From Nereocystis luetkeana (taxonomy: Eukaryota; Sar; Phaeophyceae; Laminariales; Laminariaceae), in contig JARUPZ010000003.1 of assembly GCA_031213475.1 (NCBI GenBank), positions 17,106,869 through 17,170,868 on the forward strand: a stretch of DNA of 64,000 bases, read 5' to 3'. Shown here one piece after another: positions 28,901 through 35,295 of this stretch. Both the position numbers and the translations under genes were made by a program. The notes beneath the pieces are model-generated. The model was not told the origin of the DNA. It worked only from the letters and a program-made list of their open reading frames with translations, and searched no databases. Each line of letters starts with the position of its first letter. The first letter of the stretch is position 1.

Positions 28901-29269
28901 TGCGAACCTCACCTCTGGAGCACTGCTCCCTTTCTTGTCACCACCCACATCCAAGTCTCCCCCCCCACACCGAGGACCCTCAGCTAGCGGCGGTCGCCCT
29001 GCTCCTACACCAAACCCTTTGCTGTTGCTTTCCTGCTGTAGCACTCCTACCCGTGCTGGCCCTGGCGATAACAACAGCGACCGGTTCTCGCTCGCAGATG
29101 TTGAAGGTCTCCGGGTCAGAATGGTGGAGAGCAGCGCTTCGTTGTTTTCAGGGAGGCTTCCTCGAGACATGGGGCGGCCTATGTTGATAGGGGTCAGCGG
29201 TGCTCGCGGGAATAGCTCGACGGCTTCTCCCTGGATAGTCGGCATGGACATCGTCGGCTGGGAGCTCAT
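3890..29269 (-). CDS. Gene A: multi-EF-hand calcium-binding protein, split gene (13 exons seen)
   Basis: I assembled this gene from minus-strand exons whose splice phases fit end to end. The order is 29269-28913, 25119-25001, 24032-23942, 23059-22873, 21414-21314, 20815-20696, about 19338-19267, 18174-18010, 15512-15399, 9758-9639, 7718-7605, 6542-6414 and 3978-3890. About 590 codons are visible, and the last exon ends in phase 2, so more lies downstream and was not found. Two canonical EF-hand loops are clear (DNNGDGVVDLTD and DIDGSGEIDFSE), and four or more degenerate ones are spread over other exons. The N-terminus is a Ser/Pro/Gly-rich, probably disordered segment. The likely role is a calcium-responsive scaffold or regulator; no enzyme domain is seen. 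Introns reach 5.6 kb and carry a LINE, MITEs and satellites. Axonemal EF-hand proteins are one candidate family, but that is inference. Confidence 0.75.
4038..4072. repeat. (TAT)n microsatellite
   Basis: Consecutive tat/att triplets. The surrounding intron, 3979-6413, otherwise shows MITE copy 3 and no exon I can support. Confidence 0.8.
5703..5826. mobile_element. Palindromic MITE, family M1, copy 3
   Basis: It begins ctattacgggggggcata and ends tggtcccccgcaatag, with AATAGGGCC inside the left end and a diverged inverse inside the right. It is non-coding and lies in the intron between gene A exons 12 and 13. Confidence 0.8.
6414..6542 (-). CDS. Gene A exon 12: canonical EF-hand
   Basis: Acceptor gggggcag and donor gcg|gtatgg, phase 0 at both ends. 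It encodes 43 residues. After a helix (LSSEEIKSLFGYF), the 12-residue loop DIDGSGEIDFSE has Asp, Asp, Ser, Glu (backbone-carbonyl position), Asp and Glu at the expected ligand positions, and is followed by FRRFLQGDI. Reading through the donor meets TGA four codons later (6404-6402), so this could instead be the terminal exon. The phase-0 match to exon 13 favours splicing. Confidence 0.85.
6565..6835. repeat. 10-bp minisatellite (atcgagtatc type)
   Basis: About 27 degenerate units of catcgagtat run next to the EF-hand exon 12 acceptor (in its upstream intron). Variants such as catcgactac and catcgattac cluster towards the right end. Confidence 0.9.
7605..7718 (-). CDS. Gene A exon 11: degenerate EF-hand
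   Basis: Acceptor aacacaagcag and donor aag|gtgtgt, 38 codons, phase 0 to phase 0. The translation has the EF-hand outline of a helix (SLEILRAFRHL), a loop that has lost its acidic ligands, a conserved hydrophobic residue before MDYREF, and a second helix. It joins in frame to exon 12, so exons 11 and 12 would form an EF-hand pair with only the second site able to bind calcium. Confidence 0.75.
7725..7805. repeat. Degenerate telomere-like GGGTTAGG/GGGCTAGG tract
   Basis: Imperfect ggttaggg and ggctaggg units are interspersed with cata. They are internal to an intron, so this is not a chromosome end. Confidence 0.7.
8406..8440. repeat. Interstitial (TTAGGG)n telomere-like tract
   Basis: Six near-perfect consecutive ttaggg units. 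Shorter inverse tracts (ccctaa) occur near 6313-6340, 17522-17542 and 46886-46920, and a single ttaggg remnant near 51310. Confidence 0.9.
8935..9250 (-). repeat. Dispersed repeat R300, copy 1
   Basis: Read on the minus strand, this is homologous to 14460-14745 and 53990-54310. Shared blocks are the tttcactatttcatag block, the gtatgatgacatgg block, ttgcattg, gatactacgttgcca (inverse) and acccgtcgacatccag (inverse). It ends in ACA/CAC-rich sequence. One copy follows a LINE 3' end, so it may be a LINE 3' untranslated region or a SINE sharing that tail. Confidence 0.7.
9639..9758 (-). CDS. Gene A exon 10
   Basis: Acceptor gtggaacag and donor cag|gtgaga, 40 codons, phase 0 to phase 0. It is a charged, probably helical segment (KKLNDLADEESRQ, then NREELAEALRVNILSQ). 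The NREELAEALRVNIL part is the entering helix of the EF-hand that continues in exon 11. Confidence 0.7.
10550..13852 (+). CDS. RTE-like LINE endonuclease/reverse transcriptase, long open frame lacking the 5' end
   Basis: The open frame runs from just after a TAA at 10547 to TAG at 13850-13852 (about 1,100 codons; first ATG-like start in frame near 10709). It carries an apurinic-type (EEP) endonuclease C-terminal half (FVLMDANARTG near 10920, then DSDHN near 11235, the catalytic His region). The reverse transcriptase follows: NYRGISL near 12190, CGFRPARSTID near 12300, the FIDLQKAYDSVD block near 12405, QGLRQGCVLSPLLF near 12575 and YADD at 12773-12784. The order endonuclease then RT, and the RT wording, match RTE/BovB-like non-LTR elements. 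The first endonuclease motifs are missing, so the insertion is 5' truncated. No stop or frameshift is seen in the remaining frame, implying a young insertion. It lies in the same-gene intron between gene A exons 9 and 10, in the opposite orientation. Confidence 0.93.
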   Translation, partial: EAGLLLAFGPIATGFHSGSTTFRAAGYRVFCSGQETTATRQGLYGVGLAVKESLCSKSVYTHQFVDERLMSMRFELAGKCEAVNFVVAYAPTDCTKDAELKGIFWQKLEYLVKKIPTKECLFVLMDANARTGQRKEGCGDDESRVLGAYGRDVRNDNGRRLLSFATNCKLALTNTFFSTRKGGISHTYNGTGPNDRKRIDYILTRQVHRPRVQDAKVVPQPPAPAKADSDHNILYIKVRLGGRFAPNRRIRRPTKRREFDRQLFMSDGNCRERVVSRIISTLNQPIQPRNTSGMVEIFTAAVIDAVEKEVPPPARRHRRHGWCESAETLAAFMPAWTAREDARQFLRAHPRDRTAWKTLRSACANLQKVIAAGLHAYFEAYLAETERLLANNDQRGFYKHLKSTVGLEGTKARSEQFIRDEDGTILRDKVRIRERWAGFYHKLLNTKSLKLDPTIIDLLPPRPPKLSLEDEPSIDEMTEALKGMSNWKAVGPDGLPVELLKIDHPAFAQRFHNILVNVWLTGEVPQQWKDAIIKVLHKKKDRTDCNNYRGISLVAHAGKVLLKIVASRLSNYCETEELLPEEQCGFRPARSTIDMLFVVRRLQELGRQRKIPLYVCFIDLQKAYDSVDRELLWKVLTRFGVPTKMLRIIRNFHDGMRARVRTDDGELSEWFDVTQGLRQGCVLSPLLFNVFFAAALHVVLVRFSQDEAIVRDLVQLLEAGVVRTGKEEPLACVRRSVWGMLYADDAGIVSKSAEGLAKMMTVIVTVFEAAGLTVSEKKTETMVLQTPDRTTLAPPLVIEAAGQRYKQTTQFLYLGGVIHENADLSLEIDRRIRLMRACFKRFGPELYDRTTAPLSLKVRMLKAEVIETLLYGCVTWTLRAEHFAKLRTAHHQVLLRVIGFQRRLRTDHATLSYAKALKMTRCESIETTIRKRRLFFAGGVARQSKERLPNRVMLGTIAGGENPRPGGQCKTWHRCIVEDLREFRATEGSTEVAPLVFGVETALWSTAAKKAGKWYRGILEAAERFMVRWHEAEAEMSRQRRASAVDGAQRNGGGGGNRRSGIKPDRVNAERGGNRRGRRETAVDESRKEMADRVARHQVD
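13853..14230 (+). mobile_element. LINE 3' region: T-tract and a second, tandem LINE 3' end
   Basis: After the stop codon and about 70 bases of untranslated sequence comes a run of about 36 T (13928-13972 with one interruption). Then 14095-14230 repeats the end of the LINE frame and its 3' flank (VDERR.. VARYQAD then stop, against VDESR.. VARHQVD then stop), including the following tactactcgtacca block. Two 3' ends of related elements are therefore stacked head to tail. Confidence 0.7.
14460..14752 (+). repeat. Dispersed repeat R300, copy 2, ending in (CA)n
   Basis: Homologous to 8935-9250 (inverse) and 53990-54310. It ends in an aacacacacac run at 14727-14752. It lies just downstream of the tandem LINE 3' end. 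Confidence 0.75.
15399..15512 (-). CDS. Gene A exon 9, followed by a GC-AG intron
   Basis: Acceptor gtcgcgcag. The exon is 38 codons in phase 0 and runs EEHLEQIKLARSKASNLL, a short VPDDYDGSTHH linker, then AKLAREKAK. No GT in the right phase follows, but the end aag|gcaagc is an excellent match to the GC-type donor consensus and keeps phase 0 into exon 10. The downstream intron (9759-15398) hosts the LINE. Confidence 0.7.
16875..16986. mobile_element. Palindromic MITE, family M1, copy 4
   Basis: Near-perfect foldback. The left end ctattacgggggaccatag is the inverse of the right end, with AATAGGACC/GGTCCTATT following inside. The flanking TA on both sides suggests a TA target duplication, as in Tc1/mariner-type elements. 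Confidence 0.88.
17093..17206. mobile_element. Palindromic MITE, family M1, copy 5
   Basis: Same termini and core as copy 4, about 110 bases downstream of it and in direct series. Confidence 0.87.
17256..17376. mobile_element. Palindromic MITE, family M1, copy 6
   Basis: The left end is intact. The right end is altered (tatgcccccccgtaata) and the core carries a short insertion. It is the third of a cluster of three M1 copies within 500 bases, all inside a gene A intron. Confidence 0.83.
18010..18174 (-). CDS. Gene A exon 8: canonical EF-hand
   Basis: Acceptor ttgctggcag and donor gag|gtaccg, 55 codons, phase 0 to phase 0. A helix (LDIKELFSRM) leads into the loop DNNGDGVVDLTD, which has Asp, Asn, Asp, Val, Asp and a closing Asp in place of the usual Glu. 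FLMWEERMQ follows. The closing Asp weakens but need not abolish calcium binding. Confidence 0.85.
18530..18970. repeat. (TATCTGATC)-type satellite
   Basis: About 440 bases of degenerate 9-10 bp units (atctgatctatctgatat) with a switch near 18850 to the inverse word (atcagatctatcagatct). Shorter patches of the same words occur near 21940-22055, 23540-23610, 25160-25230 and 51790-51880. Confidence 0.88.
19267..19338 (-). CDS. Gene A exon 7: EF-hand without a recognisable acceptor
   Basis: The donor cag|gtgaga is near-consensus and phase 0. The translation RRIDMNRGSERMGYPAFKKQ has the EF-hand spacing (Asp, Asn, Gly, hydrophobic, Phe) and continues sensibly into exon 8 and from exon 6. However, an in-frame TGA lies at 19341-19339, and no AG in the required phase occurs between it and the loop. 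Exons 6 and 8 also fit each other directly in phase 0, so this exon may be decayed and skipped, or may use a non-AG acceptor, or the base sequence may be wrong here. Confidence 0.45.
19500..19524. repeat. (TA)n microsatellite
   Basis: Alternating ta run inside a gene A intron. Confidence 0.85.
20039..20280. mobile_element. MITE family M2, copy 1 (242 bp)
   Basis: Bounded by the inverted termini cgttctacgatagaggt and acctctatcgtagaacg. The interior matches 53544-53783 in inverse orientation (ggagctccat, gcatcccgat, gtatacaa.aacgtca, tttgggttaag and gcggaaat.tgct blocks). It is non-coding and has no clear target duplication. Confidence 0.8.
20696..20815 (-). CDS. Gene A exon 6
   Basis: Acceptor gtttcag and donor aag|gtgcga, 40 codons, phase 0 to phase 0. 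It is a basic segment (HLMKHRNKLHCKAA) followed by the helix SSGFTDAQKSVVDHILIDKI. That helix is the natural E-helix of the EF-hand coded by exons 7 and 8. Confidence 0.75.
21314..21414 (-). CDS. Gene A exon 5
   Basis: Acceptor ttgcgacgcag and donor aaa|gtgaac (weak). It starts with 2 bases of a split codon and ends in phase 0, exactly what exons 4 and 6 require. The product is a polar linker (KPRSNDSSGGLKPSAKDS, then a MEQADRAML helix). Another frame is also open here, so the call rests mainly on phase continuity. Confidence 0.55.
22873..23059 (-). CDS. Gene A exon 4: EF-hand-like
   Basis: Acceptor aacaccgcacag and donor aaag|gtacgc, 187 bases, phase 0 to phase 1. The segment LILATFDIFDTEP, then WQLDFDEFCHWLETGE has the EF-hand shape (an Asp-rich loop with insertion, a hydrophobic residue, then D.DEF and a helix). 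The C-terminal third is Ser/Pro-rich. Confidence 0.75.
23942..24032 (-). CDS. Gene A exon 3: degenerate EF-hand
   Basis: Acceptor gtgctggcag and donor cttcag|gtgctt, 91 bases. It completes a split Arg codon from exon 2 and ends in phase 0. It encodes HLHRGQGHVLTLDEFKEG and a following helix, an EF-hand outline whose early ligand positions are lost while V-LTLDEF is kept. It pairs with exon 4. Confidence 0.75.
25001..25119 (-). CDS. Gene A exon 2
   Basis: Acceptor gatgaagcag and donor ttcag|gtgacc, phase 0 to phase 2. It encodes about 39 residues (VNAIKSKLMGGYLRDRLL, then a Gly/Asn linker and HAAKDLVKRSF). The last helix is the entering helix of the EF-hand in exon 3. Confidence 0.75.
28913..29269 (-). 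CDS. Gene A exon 1 (probable): disordered N-terminus
   Basis: The proposed start ATG is at 29269-29267, and donor gag|gtgagg ends the exon in phase 0 after 119 codons. The protein is rich in Ser, Pro, Gly and Met (MSSQPTMSMPT at the start, a GGGDLDVGGDKK run near the end) and has no fold I can name. The frame stays open upstream to beyond 29340, so the true start may be further 5' or the exon may be internal. The start was chosen as the first in-frame ATG in coding-like sequence. Confidence 0.6.
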
Positions 29270-30390
29270 GTTGTTCGTCTCCGTGAGGCAGAGCCGTGGG
29301 CTGTCTCGAGATGTGATGCGCAAAACTTCAACGTCTCCGAAAAAACTTTAATCGAGTCGTTGGAGAATGTCCTCCGGTGTGATCGAGGGCGTGGTAATTA
29401 CACTGGTACCGGTATGAGGCCTTCGTTCGACCAGCGCCGTTGGCGCTTACAGCCGGGGCTTGGAGTGTGACCAGGCTAACGCCAATGCTCACCAGTCATA
29501 CGAAGTAGCTGCGGAGTCGAAATGCGGCGAGATAGACCGAAAAACGGCAAAATGAAACCGGCATTCCCCGACCCCCTTGATGTTCATGGCGAGTAACATA
29601 TTGTACAAACCCTTTTCTTGACGTGGAATATGTGAAACACAGAGAAACAAGACAACAAGCGCGTACGATTGGGGGCGACGCCCGGCGACACGCAGTGGTG
29701 AAAGTGGTGAGCTTCTGTGCTACCCTCTGATCGGCACCTTCTGAGCCAAGGCTACTGCCAGCCAAGCTTTCCGTCTCACGTCTATACATTGTTTTCATGC
29801 GATAGTTTTATATTGTCAACGGTCGACTCCATCTGCCACCTGCTTTGCTCTTCTCTGTCTCGGCACGAGGGTAAGCTGTACTCTGTGACATGCTGCGCTG
29901 ATGTACTGCTGTGACATGCTGGCGCGGTGTTGGTCTCCTCGCCGTAACCCTTTGCTATGCTGCACCTTGCAGTGTCGCGGCTACGCCGAGTTCTGTTGTG
30001 CCCAATGATGCGTGATTGTCCGTGGTGTTGATCGGTGCAGATTCCCGCGTTTTGTTATTGGTCACGCCGAACCCTGCCTGGAATTGAACTACGCACATGG
30101 GAGTAGGTACTACTGTTGTACCAGGTAGCTCGCGCTATGTACGTACTGGTACGTACGAGGTATAGATACTGCTGTACACCTGTGGGGCATTCTCTATACA
30201 AGTACTATCGCCCCAGGCATACCAGGTACCTGGTAGCTGATAGAGCACGCCTGGTATTATAGATAGTAGTGGTCGAGCTCCGTCTCAAAGTCCGATTGAA
30301 CGCTACGTTGTCATGGTGGTGTCGCTGGTGTGGGTGGACTGCTGTGGGCTGTATGCTCATGCGACTGTACTATTAATATTATACAGCAGC
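29270..30390. other. Intergenic, presumed 5' flank of gene A
   Basis: No exon with supportable splice borders or conserved product was found. Several TACCTGGTA/TACCAGGTA palindromes occur at 30115-30240. Any promoter of gene A should lie here if exon 1 is correct, but no TATA-type element stands out. Confidence 0.4.
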
Positions 30391-30394
30391 CGGC

Positions 30395-30719
30395 GTCCCC
30401 GGTGGCTTGGTAGGTGGTCCGCGTGCCTATCAAGATCAATTTCGTGGGTTCAAGTCTCACCGAGTGCATGCTCGTGGCTTTTTCTTGCAAAAAATAATTG
30501 ATTAGCGGAAAGCGCGAGAGCGCGAGTTAGCTACACATACATTCGACGAAAATCGACGAGCAGTGGGAATGCTGAACCCTATGCGCGACAAAAAATAAAG
30601 GCACGTACCGGGGGGGAGAAGGGTGGACACCTGCGACCACGGCTTGTCCAGAAGCTCGTTGAGGGTAAAGCCTTCCACGAGTAAAGCTGGAAAGTAAAAG
30701 TGATGTTGAAAAAAAAAAG
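30395..30719 (+). mobile_element. tRNA-derived SINE, copy 1
   Basis: The head (30395-30475) has the layout of a tRNA gene: an A-box-like ggtggcttggtagg and a B-box-like gggttcaagtctcacc, ending in gagtgcatgctcg. A non-tRNA body follows (attagcggaaagcgcgag, atcgacgagcagtgg, aaggcacgtaccg, ccacggcttgtccagaag), and the element ends in an A-rich tail at 30708-30719. Copies 2 and 3 lie at 38660-38942 (inverse) and 48211-48540. Confidence 0.82.
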
Positions 30720-31072
30720 TAGATTAATCAGGGGTTCATTCTGGCCATCATCTCGGTTACATTGTCCCACATAGCTCATACATAGCCCACATCGCAGCAT
30801 TATCGACCCTCTGGAGATATACCGGAGGTCGTACGTACGATCGTACTCCTTCGTGTTGCCTCGTGCGTGCACAGCAGCTGGCTACTATTAATAGCAGTAC
30901 CTGGTATCTGTTCCCCTTACTTGATCTGTACCTGGTACTCTGTACGGTCATGCTTTCATTTTATTAATATTAATAGTATCATAGGAGCCTCATCAGCCGT
31001 TGCGATCTACCAGGTACTGCTGTACCAGGTATTTTATAAAATTATGAAATACGTCAGCTGTGAGTTCGACTG

Positions 31073-31074
<2 letters not shown>

Positions 31075-31106
<32 letters not shown>
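31075..31106. repeat. (TA)n microsatellite
   Basis: About sixteen consecutive ta units. Confidence 0.9.
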
Positions 31107-31110
<4 letters not shown>

Positions 31111-31645
31111 CCATCCCATTCATTATCTTCGCACATCTTCTTCTCTCTCTCCTTCCAACTCGTAACTCAGATCCGGGGTCACATAGCAGGCTCTTCTCCC
31201 CCCTTCCCGCTACGGTACGTGCCTTCATTTTTATCGCGAGAATATTTCAGCCTTTTCTTCCCTCGTCGACTCGCATCGAATTGTGCCTACCCACGCTGCA
31301 AGGCGCTCTCAACATTATATACCAGGTACCAGTACTCAACTTTGGATTTGCGGCAATTTGTATTCTATTTCTTTCCAGAATTATGTTGTTTCTTCTCTAT
31401 TGCCTTTTCGTTCTCATTTTCTCATTTTCTGGTCTGGCCTTTGTTGCTCGTACCCGGTACGTTCGCATTTCACTTGCTTTTTGCTTTACCCACTCATTGG
31501 CGAATATTCTCGTTTTTGTTTTTCTCTCTCACAGTTCTTGGTAGCGTGTGACAACATACTCAGTTTCAGTGTTTCTGTAGGATAAGTAATGAGGACGGAC
31601 ACTATATGATAGTAGTACTAATAGGTGTACTGATGTAGTTAAGTA

Positions 31646-33123
31646 GAAATAACCAGGGTTTTTCGCGGGTCAGGGAGGTTTCAAAATGTCGCCGGTCGGG
31701 TCGGGTCGGGTCATTTTTTTTCAAAATCTCGCGGGTCAGGTCGGGTAGGGTCAAAAATTAAAAAAAATCTCACGGGTCGGGTCGGGTCGGGTCGGGTCGG
31801 GTCAGGAGGTGTTCGAAATATCACGGGTCGGGTAGGGTCATGACCCGTGAGATACGGGTCATTCGCGGGTCAGGTCATCATGACCCGCGATTTTTTTCCG
31901 GCTGACCCGCACGTCCGACCCGCGGGTCTGGCCCACGGATCAGTATTTTTGCTACCGTGTGCAGCTACCTGCCGGAAGGCCGCCTTTGTGACCCGCGGGT
32001 CTGGTCCGCGGGTCCGGCATTGTACAACAAAAAATACTCGCCGTTTCCCTCCCAAAGGCTTCTCTCGTACCGATACGTAGACCTCCGAGAGCATATCATA
32101 GCGTGTAGAATAATCACACGCGAATCCCGGGTCGGATGAAGCCGTACAGTAGTACCCGGTATATTATTATGTTCATGTTCACGTCCATCCATTTCCACAA
32201 AAAAAAACGGCCACCCTCTCATGCAGGGTGCAACAATAGAGACAAGAAATGACAGCAGTAGCAGTAGCAGTAGCAGCAGCAGCAGCAGTAGCAGCAGCAG
32301 CAGCAGGCCCCAGATCCTCGCGGATCGTGGTCCCCGCTGTCAAAACCTCCGCTTCAGTGCTTGCAGTAGCAGTAGCAGCAGCAGCAGTAGCAGTAGCAGC
32401 AGCAGCAGCAGCAGTAGCAGCAGCAGCAGCAGGCCCCAGATCCTCGCGGATCGTGGTCCCCGCTGTCAAAACCTCCGCTTCAGTGCTTGCTGCTGGAGTC
32501 TGCACAGCTAGGTCGCTCGCCGGGGCGCCAGCAGAAGCCATCGGGTCAGAGCTATGTAGGGTCGACCCAGGGGCCGGGAGGTACCCGCCCGGCAGAGTGC
32601 GGGTGTGTGCCTTTCTCCATGTCATCTTGTTTCTGATCATCATGGTATTTTTATAAGCGCACACCACACAAAAAAATACAAAAAATGAAAAAACCGAACA
32701 CAAACGTACGACATTTTTGGAAAAGTCAAGGGACCAAGAACCATCCAACCGACCAACGTACCAACGTGTATGTCTTTGGACCCGTGAGCTTTCGTCGTTG
32801 AACCGTGAGATATGTCATGGGTCCAGTTGACCCGACCCGCATGAAACCCGTGTCTCACGGGTCAATCGGAAGGTGGCGGGTCGGGTCGGGTCGGGTCAGG
32901 AAGTGTTGAAAACCTCGCGGGTCGGTTCGGGTCGGGTCGGGTCAAAGGCTTTTGAAATCTCACGGGTCGGGTCGGGTCGGGTCAATAAGCTTTTTAATCT
33001 CGCAGGTCGGGTCGGGTCGGGTCAGGAGGATTTCAAAATCTCGCGGGTCGGGTTGGGTCAGCTGACCCGACCGGACCCGACCCGTGAGGTTTGACCTGAC
33101 CCGCGAAAAGCCCTGGAAATAAC
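31646..33123. mobile_element. hAT-type non-autonomous DNA transposon, copy 1 (1,462 bp plus 8-bp target duplications)
   Basis: The element body is 31654-33115. The left terminus cagggtttttcgcgggtca is the inverse of the right terminus tgacccgcgaaaagccctg. It is flanked on both sides by GAAATAAC (31646-31653 and 33116-33123), an exact 8-bp duplication. An 8-bp duplication with a CAGGG-type terminus is the signature of the hAT superfamily. The sub-terminal regions are arrays of gggtc units in blocks of about 34 bp. The centre carries AGC microsatellites and a duplicated 126-bp segment. No transposase is seen; a minus-strand frame of about 190 codons spans the centre but is Ala-rich repeat sequence. 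Confidence 0.93.
32258..32490. repeat. Duplicated (AGC)n plus unique block inside the hAT-type element
   Basis: The block beginning aggccccagatcctcgcgg occurs at 32305 and again at 32431, a 126-base spacing. Each copy is preceded by an AGC/AGT run and followed by the same tcaaaacctccgcttcagtg segment. The two copies look nearly identical. Confidence 0.9.
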
Positions 33124-35134
33124 GGATGAGTATGAAGACAACACACACTTGCAGAGGCTATGCACTACGCACGCATGTATCATATTATAGTGATGATGAT
33201 GTTCTGACATTAGCTCACTTCCCTGATCCTGCCTGTGGCCACAAAACAGGCTGTGCCTAAAGTGCATCCCGATGGGAAAAAAACAAAGAGGTACGAAATA
33301 GTGCGCGCGGTAGTATCATACCACTCCGTACGGGGAGCGATCACCTGCCACCAAATAAACCAGGAGGATATCCTTGGTATTATATGTACACCTGAAAAAA
33401 GGAGAGGAGATATTAAAGGAAACCAGCAGTAGAGGGTTGAACAACTAAACTAAACGAAAGATGGAAACAAAAAACGAAAGGAAAAACGAAGCAAACTTAA
33501 ACTTGCGCTCGGGGCGCAGGCCGAGTCCCGAGGACAAGTTCGCTGTTTGCTGCTACAGCAGTACGATCGATTCCATGTTGTGTCCGGCTGATGGATCAAT
33601 ATATTAATAGTAGGAGTAAGTGAGTAGCTTTCTTATTCGAGGAAGGGTGCGTTCCACTCTCTAGTCAGTATATACAACCCCAATTTCTTATATTCCTGGA
33701 AATCTTACCATTGTACATTCGTGCGTATGATAGCAGTCTGACTTCCTTGTGGGGCTATTTTTCATGGCATGCCTTTTGAGAGGGCAATGAGTGTACTATT
33801 GATAGTGTAAGCGAATAAAGCGGTTATATATCGATACAGCAGTGGTATTACGCGGGACCATAGTTAATAGGACCAAATATTTTTGGTAAAAGCGGTTGAA
33901 TATATGGTTTTTTATGTACACCATAGGTCCTATTAACTATGGTCCCCCGTAATAGTAATCGTCTTGGCTAAAAGACGAAGAAGCAACAGTTTGTGACCCT
34001 CTGCAGCCCCGAGTAGAGCCCGAAGGCCTAACTTATGTCTATACCCTCACGTAAACAAGATTTTTCGGACTTTGGAAGCCGCATGCTCACTGTTCAGGCT
34101 CAACAAAAAACATGTTCGGGATTTGTCATGACCAAACACAGCGCTCGTGGGGTGTTATTTTTATATATTTAAATAGTTCCAGTGTGTACCTGTTTTGGGT
34201 GCTAATGGAACAGGTAAGTATACTAGTACCTGTTTTTGGGTGTACATACATGCCAGGTACATACCTGTACAGCAGGATGGTACACATCAGCACAGCGGTA
34301 CATGAGTACAGCAGTACATGAGTACATGAGTACGTGAGGTTTAGCAGTACAGCACGATAAGCGGGACGGCAGCAGTGTGCAGGTTCTACGATAGCAGCAT
34401 GGTCATGGCAGCATGCCATGCCACGCGATCAAGCTCTAATAGTGAATAATCTTGAAATAACAGCAGCACTATTATAGTAGACGACAGTACAGTCCACCTT
34501 GTAGCAATGCCGTGTTACGAAGAATGCTTGAAGTATAGGCGCCATGTACATAACTCTAACATAATGAGCAGCATACTGCTGGTGAGGGCTAATGACTAAC
34601 GTTTAGTACGCACCCTGTGGCTCATCGCATCATATTGTATGCGCTGGGAGCAGCGACGAAGAGCTTCGAGTAATCGGTCATAGCAACAGAGCACTCGAGG
34701 TATTGGCTAATAAAAAGGCGGCCGGTTCCAGCAGCAGTCCGCGATGTAGATAATTCAATAGTGTACGAAGCAGGCCATGGATCTACGAGTACGTACGTCT
34801 ACAGCCCGCAATTGGATGGCGCAGCGTGTCTTTTACTGCTGTACGCGTGTTTACTGAGAAGATGTATTGATAACGAACGCTCATTGGTCAGAGCATGTGC
34901 GCGTTTCGTCGATCTTCCGCACTGGCTGAGTGAGCAGTATCTTTTTTCTTTTTTTCCTCCGGCGGACTGGTAAAAATATAGCGTAAGCTCACCACACTTC
35001 CACGTTCAAAATTCGTGTCGTGTGTCAATTTAGCCCATAGCTCTCGTTGTAACATCAGAATAGGCTGCTGTTACTACCGCCGCTGGCCGGGGCACGTTGA
35101 CTCGACCTGACTGACTGACCCCCGAGAGGGGCAG
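33124..35134. other. Intergenic stretch with MITE and palindromes
   Basis: Apart from MITE M1 copy 7 (33844-33955) I see no gene. A possible plus-strand exon near 33235-33290 (ending aagag|gtacga) has no acceptor or conserved product and was not called. Short gtacatgagtac repeats lie at 34290-34340. Confidence 0.4.
33844..33955. mobile_element. Palindromic MITE, family M1, copy 7
   Basis: The left end ggtattacgcgggaccatag is a slightly mutated form of the family terminus, and the right end ctatggtcccccgtaatag is intact. It has the same AATAGGACC/GGTCCTATT core as the gene A intron copies. Confidence 0.87.
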
Positions 35135-35295
35135 GTGCGGTGGAGATAGCCACCCGGGGGAGTCATTTCCCCCGTGTGGTGTGGGACTCGCGCGAGCTTA
35201 CCCACTACCAAAACCTAGGCTATGAGGCCTTCCCGCCGGACTTGGTCCAGTTACGGTTCATCCACCCTACCTACCCGTTGGGGCGTTGGCTATCG
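35135..35295 (+). CDS. Orphan exon of unknown gene
   Basis: Acceptor ctgactgaccc..ggggcag has a branch-site-like ctgac upstream, and the proposed donor is tcg|gtatcg. The exon is 161 bases (2 + 53 codons) and ends in phase 0. The product is non-repetitive and protein-like (VVWDSRELTHYQNLGYEAF, then PPDLVQLRFIHPTYPLG), but I do not recognise it. It is upstream of and co-directional with gene B, yet cannot be joined to the gene B start exon in phase. It may be an upstream neighbour's exon or an alternative first exon. Confidence 0.45.

Noticed and set aside
32221..32656. Poly-Ser and poly-Ala open frames
   Set aside because: They are translations of AGC repeats in a transposon. No splice or conservation support.
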